Source of the DNA: Hordeum vulgare subsp. vulgare
Lineage: Eukaryota; Streptophyta; Magnoliopsida; Poales; Poaceae
Length of the DNA: 64,000 nucleotides
NCBI RefSeq assembly: GCF_904849725.1
Contig: NC_058521.1
Location: forward strand, 347,184,638-347,248,637
Direction of reading: 5' to 3'
This document shows, piece by piece, positions 1 through 11,545 of this stretch. The notes below the pieces were generated by a model. It did no database searches and was not told where the DNA came from. It worked only from the letters and a program-made list of their open reading frames with translations. A program made the translations under genes and the position numbers. Each line of letters starts with the position of its first letter. Position 1 is the stretch's first letter.

Positions 1-504
1 AGTTTTCAAGGATTTGCTCAAATAATTTGACCATAAATACGGGTTGAAAATCTTATGTATGGAAAATATATGTCCTCTGAGTATCTCCTAATTTTCTCAG
101 ATTTTTCTAATTTAGAAAAGTAATTTTCTATCCAAAAATATCATTTCTCGCCTTAGAAAAGGACATGCAAATATAATAGATTAATATTTTATAGAATAAT
201 TATTTTATGATTTTGGAGAGTAAAAGTAGTGCTAAAACCATAATACAATCTTTGGGTGAAGGCACTACCTTGAAATCAGAGACTTGTAGTGTAAACCCAA
301 AGCAAGGTTTTGAAATAGCCAAAATGAGAAAAAGGTTTTTATGGAAATATCATGTTATAAAAATACTGTTTTTGGATCTACTCATTCAAGCATACATACA
401 AACAATGGCAATCGTGGCACTAATAGCACTTGCTTAAAAAGTTTTAATAAACTCAGAATTTTGAAGATGCTACATTTGAAGTAAGGTAAAAACCGGGTGT
501 GACA
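1..504 (-). repeat. Partial 3' LTR of element A
   Basis: Matches 7990-8490 almost base for base, apart from scattered changes. It ends at 504 in TGTGACA, which on the element strand is the LTR start TGTCACA. The rest of this LTR is left of the window, so the target-site duplication of element A cannot be read. Confidence 0.9.
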
Positions 505-520
505 CACCTATCCCCCTTAC
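505..520 (-). other. Polypurine tract of element A
   Basis: Directly inside the 3' LTR, the minus strand reads TAAGGGGGATAGGTG and is followed by the LTR start. A purine-rich run at this position is the plus-strand priming site of LTR retrotransposons. Confidence 0.75.
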
Positions 521-547
521 AAGAATCTCGTCCTCGAGATTCCTAAG

Positions 548-1960
548 CTAGGTGCTAAAAATGTACGAAAATTCGGATCGGAGATAGTCTTCACGCTCCC
601 ATTTTGCTTCTGCCTCGGTGTGGTTGCTCCACTAATCCTTGAAGTACTTGATGGTGGGGCTTCTGGTACAACGCTCGGCTTCGTCCAGGATGCGGATCGA
701 CCTCTCGCGATAAGTGCGGTATGGTTGAAGGTCAATGGCCCTATGGTCAATGTCCTTATAAATATCTGGATGGTTCGGCGCTTGCAGGCACCTTCGAAGT
801 TGTGGCACGTGGAAGACGTTGTACACACCCGAAAGTTCTGGATGTAGCTCCAACTGGTAAGCAACTTCTCCATGCCTTGCCATGATCTTAAATGGTCAAA
901 TGAACCTCGGAGCAAGTTTCCCCTTGACGTGGAAATGCTTGGTTCCCTTGAGAGGTGTGATGTTGAGGTAGACCTGGTCTCTGGGGTTGAACTCCACTTC
1001 TCTGCGGTGAGAATCCGCATAGCTCTTCTATCACGACTTGTCCGCCTTCAGGTGTTCCCTCACAAGTTGCACCTTGTCTTCTGCTTCACGAGGAACGTCT
1101 AGCCCGAAAATCAATCCTTCACCCGTTTCGGACCAGTTGAGCGGCGTGCAGCACTTCCATCCGTATAGCACTTCAAATGTGGCCATCTGGAGACTGGACT
1201 GATAGTTGTTGTTGTAGGAGAACTCAACAAATGGCGGACAGTCTTCCCATTTGGTCCCATTTGCTAAGACACAAGCGCGGAGCATGTCCTTAATTATCTG
1301 ATTCACTTGCTCCGTCTATATGCCCATCTGCAGGTGGAAGGCGGTGCTGAAAGAGAGCTCGATCCCTAGAGCTTCTTTGAACTTCTTCCATAATCTTGAG
1401 GTGAACCGCGTGCCTCTGTCCGATACAATCTCCTTGGGAACCCCATGGAGGGTTACAATACGACGGATATACAGGCTGGCCAATTGGTTTCCATCGTAAG
1501 TTATGTTGACCAGAATAAAACGGGCCACCTTGGTTAGGTGATCAACAATGACCCATATGGAGTTGTGTCCCTTGCTCGAGTTGGGCAGACCGGTGATGAA
1601 GTCCATGTCGACTCAGTCCCACTTCCATTCAGGCACATGGAGAGGTTGTAGCAGTCCAGCAGGTCGCTGGTGATCAGCCTTGACACACTGGCACACATCG
1701 CACTTGGCAATATACGAAGCTATTTCCCTCTTCATGCCGTGCCACCAGAACCTTCCTCGGAGGTCTTGATACATCTTGGTCCCACTGGGGTGAATCGAGT
1801 AGGGCGTGTCGTGGGCTTCTTGCAAGATTAAATTCTTGAGTTCACGCTTGTTGGGTACGCATAAACGTTTCCCAGACCACACGACTCCTTGCTCATCCAC
1901 TAAGAATTATGGGCCTTGCCTTCCTGGATCTTCTTCTTGATGCCTTCAATGCTCTTGTGC
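548..1960 (-). pseudogene. Element A integrase and chromodomain (broken)
   Basis: This is the C-terminal part of the polyprotein. The HHCC zinc finger is at 1613-1900 (EAHDTPYSIHP, then CDVCQC). The catalytic core is at 1031-1606: MDFITGLP and IVDHLTK, VSDRGTRFTS with the second catalytic Asp, and a glutamate just before QVNQIIKDML. A conserved Tekay stretch around FSYNNNYQSSLQMA follows, ending in a chromodomain at 548-880 (RILDEAER, QWSNHTE) with a stop at 548-550. The core is split by stops near 1310 and 1610 and by frameshifts near 890 and 1030. Integrase inserts the cDNA; the chromodomain of chromoviruses is known to steer insertion to particular chromatin. Not functional here. Confidence 0.85.
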
Positions 1961-2029
1961 CCCTTCTGGGCCTATTTGATGTCGTCTGCCAGAGTGGGTT
2001 TGACTTCGAGGTTAGCTAGGAATCCCGGT

Positions 2030-3880
2030 TCAACTAGCTCCAAGCCTAAACTTTCTAGCTCCTCATACAAGGCGGGTAACCTTTCCTAGAGCATGGCATT
2101 CAAGGTGCAGGCCTTCCGACTTAAGGCATCGGCCTCCACATTTGCCTTACCAAGGTGCTATTGAATGCTGAAGTCGTAGTCTTTGATCAACTCCAACCAT
2201 CTTCGCTGCCTCATATTCAACTCCCTTTGAGTAAAAATATACTTCAGACTCTTGTGGTCGGTGTATATTTCACATCCCTTCCCCAGAAGGTAATGTCGCT
2301 ATGTCTTCAGAGCATGCACTACTGCTGCCAACTCGAGGTCATGGGTGGCGTAGTTTTCCTCATGCGGGCGAAGTTGTCATGACAGATAAGCCACAACCCT
2401 GCCGTCTTGCATTAGGATGCCACCGAGTCCGGTTCTTGATGCATCACAGTATATCAAAAACTCCTTGTTGATATCCAGAGTGGCCAGTACTCGGGCGGTA
2501 GTCAACCTCTTCTTCATCTCCTCGAAGCTTTCTTCACACTTCGGTGTCCATTCAAACTTATTGCCTTTCTTCAAGAGCCGAGTCATTGGTCGGGTGATGC
2601 GGGAGAATCCTTCCACGAACTTGTGGTAGTATCATGCGAGTCCCAGGAAGCTTCTGACTTCCTTCAAGTCGATTGGCGACTCCCAATTGGCTACTATTGT
2701 AATCTTGGAAGGAACGACCGCCAATCCATTTGTCATCATGGTATGACCCAAAAATCCAACTTCGAGCAGCCATAATTTGCATGTGCTAAACTTGGCATAA
2801 AGTTGGTGCTCTCGAAGTTTTTCAACACTAGCCTCATGTGTTGCTCATGTTCTTCTTCAGACTTGAAGAATATTAATATGTCATCGATGAAGACGACGAC
2901 AAAATTATCCAGGTATTCCATGAAGAGCTTGTTCATGAGGTACAAGAAGTATGCTGGGGTATTGGTCAACCCAAATGACATGACTGTGCACTCATATAGT
3001 CTGTACCGGGTCACGAATGTCGTCTTAGGTATGTCCTCGTGTCGGATCTTCAGCTGGTAATATCAATCTCTGAGGCTGATCTTGGAAAATACCTTGGCAC
3101 CATTTAACTGGCCAAATAGGTCTTCGATCTTGGGGATTGGGTACTAGTTCTTGATCGTGACTTCATTGAGGGAACGGTAATCAACGCAGAGCCTGATAGT
3201 CCCATCCTTCTTAGACATGAACAGAACAGGTGATCCCCAAGGTGATGCACTCGGACGGATGAATCCCTTATCGAGTTGCTCATCCAACTGCTTCTTCAAC
3301 TACACTAGCTCTTCGGACCCCATCCTATAAGGCTTCTTATAGATAGGCCTTGATTCAGGCATGAGCTCAATGATGAACTCGATGTCTCGGTCAGGAGGCA
3401 TCCCTGGAAGCTCATCAGGAAAGACGTCTGGGTACTCACAGACTATTGGCACTCGGCCCAACTCTTCTTACGATAGGCAATTTACCCGAGGAACTTGAGT
3501 GGAGGTAGGCTGAGGAACATACTTGACTTTGACCCCTTGGTCACTTGTCATGGTAATAGCCCTTTTGGCGCAGTCCAGTATGCTTTGGTGCCTGGCCAAC
3601 CAATCGATACCAAGGATCACATCCAAGCCTTCCGACTTAATGACAATGAGATTTGTCTGAAGCTTATCCCATTAATGTTGATCCTGACTCCTCTACATCT
3701 TAGGTTGGTCCTTAGCAGTGCCCCCGGGGTATGAACTTCCATTTGTCCACTAAGGAGGGTAGGCTTCAGACCACAATTTTCTGCAAACTTTTGGGTGACA
3801 AAAGAATGCGAAGCACCACAATCAAACAATATTGTTGCTAGGGTGGAGTGGACGAGGAACATACCCAGAATGCAGTCCGG
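2030..3880 (-). pseudogene. Element A protease, reverse transcriptase and RNase H (broken)
   Basis: The protease region is at 3617-3870, with the active-site motif ILFDCGASHSF followed by the usual NCGLKPT segment. RT spans about 2736-3400, with [15 protein letters not shown] on the template side and catalytic FIDDILIF at about 2880-2910. RNase H follows at about 2100-2616 ([14 protein letters not shown]). Stops and frameshifts occur near 3060, 3130, 3300 and 2735, so the polyprotein is dead. In an intact element these enzymes cleave the polyprotein, copy the RNA to DNA and remove the RNA. The order PR-RT-RH-IN is that of Ty3/gypsy. Confidence 0.85.
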
Positions 3881-5101
3881 GTCTTCATGGGCTTATTCTT
3901 CTAAGATGTGATTCACACGTCCCCTGTTGTGATACTGTTGGTTGCTAGGATCCTAGTTCCTCCCTCGTGCTCCATGAGCTTGCCCTGGATTAGGCGCATT
4001 GGGGCGGTGCATCGGGCTTCTTGTTGGGGCACTGCCTGGAGTAGTGCCCAGTCCAAAGCATGTAACCTGGCCTGGGATGTTGGGCTTGACTCTACTGTTG
4101 TTGGCCAGGTTGATTGCTGGCTTGGGGTTGACTTGCCGCTGGGGCTGGTAGTTCTGGCGGAACGTTGGGGCCTTGTACTGCTGTTGCTCATAGCCGGGTA
4201 TTGACGGGGCGGATTGCCACGGACGTACCTTCTGGTTATTGGAAACTCCATTACCCATCAACTTACACTTACTGGTGTCATCCATTGCGCGACGCTTATC
4301 TTCTAGCATAAGGGCCTTGTTTACCACATCGCAGAAGGTCCAACATTCACAGACAACAAGCTGATACTGGCGCGACTGCTCGAGTCCTTCCGTGAAGTGT
4401 TCCACCTTCGCAGCTTCAGTGTTGACGTCCTCTGGTGCATACCTTGACAAAAGGTTAAACTTCTGCAGGTACTCCTTGACTGTCTCGCTTCCTTTCCTCA
4501 GAGCTCGGAATTCCCGCTTCTTAATGATCATCATTCCACGGGGAATGTGAGCGGCGTGGAATCCGTCCTTGAAGTCAGTCCAGGAGATAGTCTGTCCTAC
4601 CCGCATGATCTAGAACCCGTCCCACCAAGCCCTGGTTGTACCGCCGAGACTGTGAGAAGCATAAAGGACTTCCTTGCGGTCGTCAGTATATTTGACCAGC
4701 GCGAGGAGGTCTTCGATGGTGCGGATCTAGTCATCGGCATCCAACGGTTCAGTTGTCTCCGTGAATATGGGAGGCGTAGTCCTCATAAACTCGGACAGAG
4801 TGGAGTTATTGTTGCCATTTCTGTTTTGCGGCGGATTGTTCACTAATACTTGAGCCAGCTATTGGATGGCAGCATTGTTGGCTTGACGTTCCTCTCGGAG
4901 AGCCTAGAGGAACTGAGCCACGGTCATGCTCTCCGGAGGAGGTGGTGGCGGGGGAAGGTTGCCTTGCTGCTGCTCGGGGTGTTCTTCAGCTTGGGCAGAC
5001 CCACCGGTTCCTGGCTGCTGGGTAGAGGTGCCAGTGATGGGGTTGCCAAAGGTGCTGGTGCGGGTAGAAATCACCAACCTGTTTGGGAACAAACAGGTCA
5101 A
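3880..5101 (-). pseudogene. Element A gag (broken)
   Basis: Gag forms the virus-like particle. The best frame, 3953-4606, contains the retrotransposon gag core: a WTDFKDGFHAAHIP segment, then FRALRKGSETVKEYLQKFNLLSRYAPEDV. The N-terminal part at 4904-5101 has a run of seven prolines followed by ESMTVAQFL, as in element G (about 46830). The zinc knuckle expected near 4060 is destroyed: only CFG remains before a frameshift. In-frame stops lie at about 4610, 4730 and 4900. The likely start is near 5101, where an ATG precedes the proline-rich leader. Length and order match the gag of element G. Confidence 0.82.
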
Positions 5102-5343
5102 TAATCCGAAGTGGTCGGGGAATCATAAGGGATGACGTTCCTAGATAAGGGGGTTTGGTACTGTGCAAGTGTGCGAGACAAAAAGGTTTTGAGGACACTA
5201 ATGCAATACTTAATAAGAGTAAGTGATGTAGTCGCTTACAAGCTGCCAAAGGAAGAAATGCGGCTTACATCTAAACATGAACAGGAAAGACACAACACAG
5301 GCCGTTCTTACGAACTGATACACGGACTCGACTTCACTGGGGA
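5102..5343 (-). other. Element A remnant of the 5' leader, ending at a deletion junction
   Basis: This stretch matches the first ~250 bases of the leader upstream of gag in G (47000-47245). At about 5343 it jumps to a sequence that matches the middle of the G LTR (49303 onward). ORF0, the primer-binding site and the proximal ~1.1 kb of the LTR are therefore missing. Confidence 0.75.
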
Positions 5344-8300
5344 TAATCAACAAAACCCCGTCCCATAAAGGGGTATCGTGGTCGTACATGTAAGGTTGGG
5401 ACAGTCGATGCATCATAAATCTAATCATGTTTCCGAAACCACTCACACCAAAATATAACCCGGTGCACCACTTCTCCACAAGTGGTCACCTAACTTATCA
5501 TCATCGCCCTCAGGCTTTAGTCGCACCCGATGGGGTTTTCGTAAACCTTTGATATCATCTTTACAATCATCATGCATATGCTTCTATAATGCGTAGCACT
5601 ATTGTCGACTTGTCAACATAATATTAGCGTGACCCTCATAGGTGGTAGGATCATGCTTAAATGCAAGTTTTCCAGAGGAGCCATCACTAACACCATATCG
5701 ATGATTTACCGAATATTCTTGATCATATACAATAGGGATATTACTCTACTTGGCATGCAAATAATATTTGCTCAAACATGGTCAAAGGCTGCTTGCCTTG
5801 ATCAGCTAGGTATCCGGGGTCTTCGAGTCTAATCCTACGTCTAACGCGGAATCTATCGTCGTAATAATAGTAATATAATAAGTAGCTCACCCAAAAACAG
5901 AGCACAAACTCACTTTAAAAATGTAATCCTAGTCTGATAAATCTATATTATAGTTTTAAAAATATTTGTCTCTGGTTTTGATGAAAAGATTATTTTAAAA
6001 ATCCAATTAACTGGAGCTAAAATATTCAAAATAAGCCTTTTAATTACAACTATGCAGAAAAGTTGTCATAAAAATTCGTATAACAGCTCTATTAAACTCT
6101 ACATACTTTTAGAAGAATTGTGGTGGAAAAATAATTAAATTTGAGTAAGTATTAATCTCTCAAAAATCTTTTAAAAACAAAATAAAATGAAAAAGAAAAG
6201 GGGGGGGGGCTCAGCCTTGGCCTGGCTCGGCCCGTGGCTGGGCTGGCCCAACTGGCCAACCGGCCAGTCAGCCAACCAGGAGTCCAGGCGCCTACGCCAT
6301 TAGGTTCAAACCAGACGCGCGGGCCCGTGCAGTCAGCGGCAGAGAGAGGAGAGAGGGGGAGAGATGGGCCACCGATAGGTGGGACACACGTGTCGGGGTC
6401 GTCTTCCTCCTTTGGACAGAGGGGAGGGGAGGCACGCCGGCGGCGCCACCGACACCCTCATGCCCCAACGATGGCAGGAATGGAACCAGCGTATCGCCGC
6501 CTACCTGTTGGTGGTGGAAGGAACGACGGGGAGGCCCTGGGTTACCGACGATGAGGTGGCCGCGACGGAGATGCTACGGGAGGTGGTGGAGCTGGGTGCT
6601 ACAGGCAGGGATTCGCTTGGGGAAGAGGTGGGGAAGTTCCCTGACCTCACTACGGTCACGGAGCAGGTGAGAGGAGCGCGAGAGCTGTCCTGTAGCCCGA
6701 GATCAACAGAGCTTCGAAGCGGCGGGGCCTCGATCGATCTCGAGCACCGGAGCTCTCTACGCTCGAATGGGGTGGCTAGGGGCTTGAGTGAAGGCCTGTA
6801 GGTGAAGTGTGGAGTTGCTGGAGCGAGGGGGAGGCCTATTTATAGGCCAGCAATGATGCACCGTGCGGGAGCGGGCTGGTGGTTTCACCGCGACTGCTGG
6901 AGAGGAAGAGAGAGGTCGGGGTCGATATCACGATCTTGCGGACGTGGTTTGAGACCCTAGAGACTCGACGAGAGAGAGAGAGGAAGTGGTGTGTGCGAGC
7001 TGCGTGGCCGCGTTCTTCTGGCTGGATCTTGCGCTTGCGGGCACGCGTTACCCTGGCCAGCAAAGAGGGAGAGGAGGGGCCCTGAGGCTGCCCTGATTCA
7101 GGTGGGTTGTCAGAGATGCAGAGAGACATCGAGGGGAGGTGAGAACCGGCCGGGGCTGGCCACCTTTTGCTCGAGTGCGCCCTGTAGCGTGCCCCGAGAA
7201 CAGTTTTGGCATGCCACGGCATGCTGGCGCCCTCTGGGGTGCTTTGGTTGTGTCTGGCGTGGCAGGGGGTTGGGTAGATAGTCCCTAGTCTGATGAGAGC
7301 CAATGGTCCAACTGCTAGTCAAAGGAAGGGCTTGGAGAGGAGATGCCAGACTTGAGCCAGAAACTAGAATGGGGATTTTGGCTCTTCTGGTTGGAACCGG
7401 AGAGGGGCCAGTCATCTACACTTGAGGAGTGGTGTTGGGAACCTATACTAAGAGTTTAGTGGAAAGGGTATGGGTGTAGAGTGAGATAAGTGCTGATTTA
7501 TCAAGCTGGCAGAAGGTGTTCGACACGTGTTTGGGGTAGCTACACTTCACCATTGATGATGAAAGTGAACAGCATTGGGTTTGATGAAAAAATAGGATGC
7601 TCCACAAAATTTGAGCTCCATTGGACAAGTTTGGCAATTCAAACTTGAAATCACCCCCAAATGGGCACTAATGTCCTTTGAAAAGGGAGTGTGGGTAAAT
7701 TAATCCCCACAAATCCAATTTTTGGCATGGTCTCTTAATTTGTGGTGATGAGCACTCCTGCAATGTTTCAAGTCATTTGGAAAAAATTTGCTATGTAGAG
7801 TTGCTTCAACTTGGTTCTGGACAGAGAGGGTTTTGGGATCATTTGGTGAACCATATCACCTTGGAATGAGGTGAAACTTGGCATGAGCACGAAATATAGC
7901 TTGAGAAGCATGCTGTCATTTTCTAGGAATTTATTAGAAATATTTCCTTTGGAAGTATCTGAAAAGGTCAAAATAGATGGATTAGGTTTTCAAGGATTTG
8001 CTAAAAAATTTGAACATAAGTACGGGTTGAAAATCTTAGGTATGGAAAATATCTGTCCTGTGAGTATCTCCAAATTTTCTCAGATTTTTCTAAGGAGGAA
8101 AAGTAATTTTCCATCGAGAAATATCATTTCTGGCCTCAAAAAAGGACTTGCAAATAAAATAGAATAATATTATATAAAAAATAATTATTTTATAATTTTG
8201 GAGAGTAAAAATATTGCTAAAACCAGAATACAATCTTTGGGTGAAGGCACTGCCTTTAAATCATAGACTTTTAGTGCAAACCCAAAGCAAGGTTTTGAAA

Positions 8301-8490
8301 TAGCCAAAAATGAGAAAAAGGTTTTTATGGAAATATCATGTTATAAAAATACTGTTTTTGGATCCACTCATTCAAGCATACATACAAACAATGGCAATCA
8401 TGGCACTAATAGCACTTGCTTAATTGTTTTTTATGAACTCAGAATTTTGAAGAGGCTACAATTGAAGTAAGGTAAAAACATGATGTGACA
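5343..8490 (-). repeat. 5' LTR of element A (truncated, about 3.1 kb)
   Basis: Matches 49303-52476 of the G LTR along its whole length and ends at 8490 in TGTGACA. On the element strand, positions 8490 down to about 6845 are U3 and the rest R-U5. It contains GC-rich leader sequence at about 6215-7100 that gives chance ORFs on both strands. There is no duplicated flank to read, because the other end lies outside the window. Confidence 0.88.
6837..6844 (-). promoter_or_regulatory. TATA box of the element A LTR
   Basis: Minus-strand TATAAATA inside the palindromic context GGCCTATTTATAGGCC. The homologous position in G (50739-50746) and the analogous place in B (13249-13256) carry the same octamer, upstream of GC-rich leader DNA. 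This is the probable pol II promoter of the element. Confidence 0.7.
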
Positions 8491-10510
8491 CTGGTGCTAT
8501 AGCGGGACGACCGACTCTATCTGATCCAGATGGTAGGAAGCGGACAATAAAAATGCCTTGGCGGCCGTTCTAGCCAATCTTTTCAAAGGGGAAAAAGAAG
8601 ATTTTGGCCACCTCACCGTAAGAACGGTTATTCGGCATATAACCCAATCGAATGGGTAAGTGTGTTTACATTCACAACTTGGATATTTATATCCATTATT
8701 GTTAACCAATAACCCTGCTCCCCCTCCGTAGACTTGGAGGCGCAGGATCGAGACAATAAACTATCCCGCACCCCGGCGCGAAGACTTCGCCCGTGACGAG
8801 GACCCCCGATTTCACGAGGACCGGGAGATTTGGATTATCTTTGTGGATGGGGTGTTTTATTAAGATAGCGTTGACGAGCAGAAGGTGGCCCTTCAAGATG
8901 ACAACCCCAGGTCCCTTCCATGTTTAGGGAGCAAGAGGAAGACGACTACCCAACGAGGGGCCGTGCGCATGGGCCGTCGGAGCACGTGCCAAACTGCTTC
9001 GCGGGATTTACCAGCCGGGGTCCCGTCAAACGAGAACAAAACCCCCGAACAAGAGACAGTGATGGAAAATATGTTAGTTGTCCCTTAGGACAAGAGGTAG
9101 ACAAATCAATCCTTATTCCTTACAGTAGTAAATATCTTCTTAAATGTTCATGACCCTTAGCCGACAAATTCAGGAGACGTGCGCAACCTTCCCCGTCCGA
9201 GGATGGCATCGAGGTATTGGGTAGTCAACAAAACCAAAGATCCTCGATCGATGCAGGAGTCCCGAACACTGGCCCACTCCTTGAAGGTTCTCACGGGTTG
9301 TCGGTGACGAATTTCGAATTCGAAAGCGTGATGAATCATCAGCAACAGAAGGAGTCACTGCGTCACCGTGCATTTTCCGAGCAAGTGTTTAACACTCTCA
9401 ACTCGGCTGATGCATACCTTGGAGCTACACGAGCCGACCTTAAAGAAGTGGCAAGGCAAATGCCTGCCCATCTGCAGGCAAGTCATTGGTGTCTCGATAT
9501 CCAAACAAAATTTCGGACCCAGTAGCCCCCGATCCTTAATTTGGGTGGGACGGCTGAATTAAGGGTCGACTTGACATCCTGCCAATTTGCAGGTTTTAAA
9601 ATAGCAAAATGAAAAATTATCCAAAGATTTTCAGCTAAGCCAAGCTGATCTACAAGCTAGAAGGGACGAATTGGGATGATGTGAAAAAATTCACGAGAGA
9701 AGTACATTTTAAGGGAATTTATTTGTGATATGCTAAATTTCAGTTGGATTTAATAATCAAGAATTTCGTTATAGCAGGCAAATCAATAGGCCAAACGCAA
9801 AAGGATTTAGATGCATCTCGAGATTCTCAGCGGTACGCCGAATCTCAGCTTGAAGCCGCCACCGCATATTGAAGCGATGCCGAGAGGAAAATAACAATAT
9901 CAAAGAAGAGAATAAGGAAGAAGCTGATGACAATGAGAGTTTTAAGGCTCAATCGAGGCAGAACCACATAGAGAATCAGAAACTAAAGGGCGACATATTC
10001 TGTAAGTAAAACTCTCACCTATAAGGGATCACAGTTTTATTTCATTGATCATGAAAAATGTATGCCTCTTTTGACGAGGTCTCTTAACTGGGCGTCCTGA
10101 AGAGGAAGCCAGTTCATTTGGGGGGGTGCTGAACGAACTATCCATTGTGAATGACCGGGATCGAAAGACTATGCGGAGTATCGTCCGAGCTTCCTGGCCT
10201 AACCAAAACCCTGTGCAAGGGATGGCCGAGCTTGCCGAGTTGCTTAAAGGAGCCCGAAGCCGCTTCGAATTGTGGAAGACTTCGGCCTGCCTAGAAGGAG
10301 CTCGTGAGGCGTGGGCTATGGTGAAGACCCGCTTTGCGCGTCTAGATCCCAAGCACATGGACCGGGTTGGGTCGGCGGGGCCAGAGGGGAAAGAATTCCT
10401 CTAAACCTAGTGTATGATCAAGTGATGCTCGGTGTACGCTTGTCACAAGAGGACTGCACTTTAGATGCTATAATAGATCATCTTGACCAGCCTCCAAGCA
10501 TGTGATCATA
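8491..10510 (+). pseudogene. Element C additional antisense ORF, C-terminal half (broken)
   Basis: Plus-strand coding remnant, opposite to the pol of element C (minus strand, 24440-28450) and convergent with it. The clearest part is 10126-10404 (frame ending GPEGKEFL), continued after a frameshift to 10505. It has SIVNDRDRKTMRSIVRASWP, then KTSACLEGAREAWAMVKTRF, resembling the C-terminal segment of proteins annotated as putative gypsy-type transposon (Transposase_28 proteins) in wheat and rice. Upstream, 9200-10010 is rich in Glu, Lys, Ala and Gln codons and looks like a broken coiled coil. Element A truncates the 5' side at 8490; the N-terminal half can be seen in element F (61450-64000). 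Function unknown; such ORFs are known from the Tat/Retand lineage. Confidence 0.7.
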
Positions 10511-11274
10511 CGTAATGTTATATTTGTGTGCTAAGGCACTACCCTTCATGTTTTGAAAACTCTATCTTTAACCGGCCTCGGCTTCAACCTCCCGTGTTAA
10601 CAATTGGACAGTGTTTTGTACTCTGCATCTGTCAGGACCGGTTTCCAAATAAAATAAATTATTGGAAATCATACATGAGCATCACAAGTGTAGAAAACTA
10701 TTTCCCACTGATAGAATCATCTTGATGCAGAAAACCAGTAGTACATAATATTAAAAAGAGTAGAGCGGAGGTGGCTCTACAAATTATTACAACATGTCCA
10801 AGTCTCACATAGACGGATATGTTACAGTGGTAATGGGATAACTCTACTGCTCTTAATACATGGGGCGCGTCACATCAGTGTAATGTGACATGACAAGTAC
10901 TACTACACGCTAAGCGTTAGAGTGAGGCTTGAACATTTGTTCATGGTGGCGGAAGCGGTGAAATAATACAGCGACAGACTCCAAGATCTCAAGACTGACT
11001 GGGAATCCTCTAGCCATCGGACTCGCTATCGAACTCTTCGTCCATGAGGTCTCCTTGATCCATATCTAGCCACATCAACAAGCTAGTTAGTACTTCGAAA
11101 AGTACTCGCAAAAAGTTTGCACAAAAGATGAGATGCATGCAGTTAATTGTTAATATGCATGGTTCAACTCCTAACTTGTCATGATAGAGACGTTAGAAAT
11201 AGTTTAAGTTAGTGCATAAGTTGAGCAGTAATCCTCCCGAGGTATCCAAACAGCAAAATAAAAATGCATCGATC

Positions 11275-11545
11275 GGGTGTCTGGAGCGACACCTCGAAAG
11301 GTTAACAGGTAAATAAGTTACCACCGTCGCGCGTCTAAGCGACATGTCATACACGGCATAAAATATATAACATGCCACAGTTGGGCGTCTTAGCGACACC
11401 ACTAAAAGGGCCTTAAAATAAATAACAAGCAACAGTAGGGCGTCCTAGCGACACCACACAAAGGGCATAAAAATAAATAACAAGCCACCGTCGGGCGTCT
11501 TAGCGACACCACAGAAAAGGCATAAAATGAATAAGGATTATTCGG
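11275..11545. repeat. Tandem repeat, about 55 bp unit, five copies, in the B LTR
   Basis: The anchor GGGCGTCTTAGCGACACC recurs with starts near 11277, 11331, 11385, 11440 and 11495, a period of 54-55 bp. Each unit ends in an A-rich AAAATAAATAACAAGCCAC block. The right LTR has the same array at 20455-20720, so the array existed before transposition. Confidence 0.85.

Larger units (their letters stand above)
1..8490 (-). mobile_element. Element A: Tekay/Del-like chromovirus (Ty3/gypsy), left end outside window
   Basis: A minus-strand gypsy element reads right to left as gag, protease, RT, RNase H, integrase and chromodomain. Positions 1-504 match 7990-8490 closely, so they are the ends of its two LTRs; the outer part of the left (3') LTR lies outside the window. 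The element ends at 8490 with the same terminal TGTGACA seen at 498-504. The right (5') LTR lacks its first ~1.1 kb and runs directly into the gag leader at about 5343, so the primer-binding site is gone. It belongs to the same family as element G (29265-52476). It sits in the antisense ORF of Tat element C. Every coding domain is broken, so it is an old inactive copy. Family assignment rests on the pol motifs and chromodomain and is firm at clade level. Confidence 0.88.

Noticed and set aside
6234..6801. Plus-strand ORFs of 106 and 140 codons
   Set aside because: Inside the GC-rich leader of the element A LTR, antisense to its transcription, with no resemblance to a known protein.
11275..11545. 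Regular repeats that could be taken for a CRISPR array
   Set aside because: Period 55 with similar linkers instead of unique spacers, inside a plant LTR; a simple tandem repeat.
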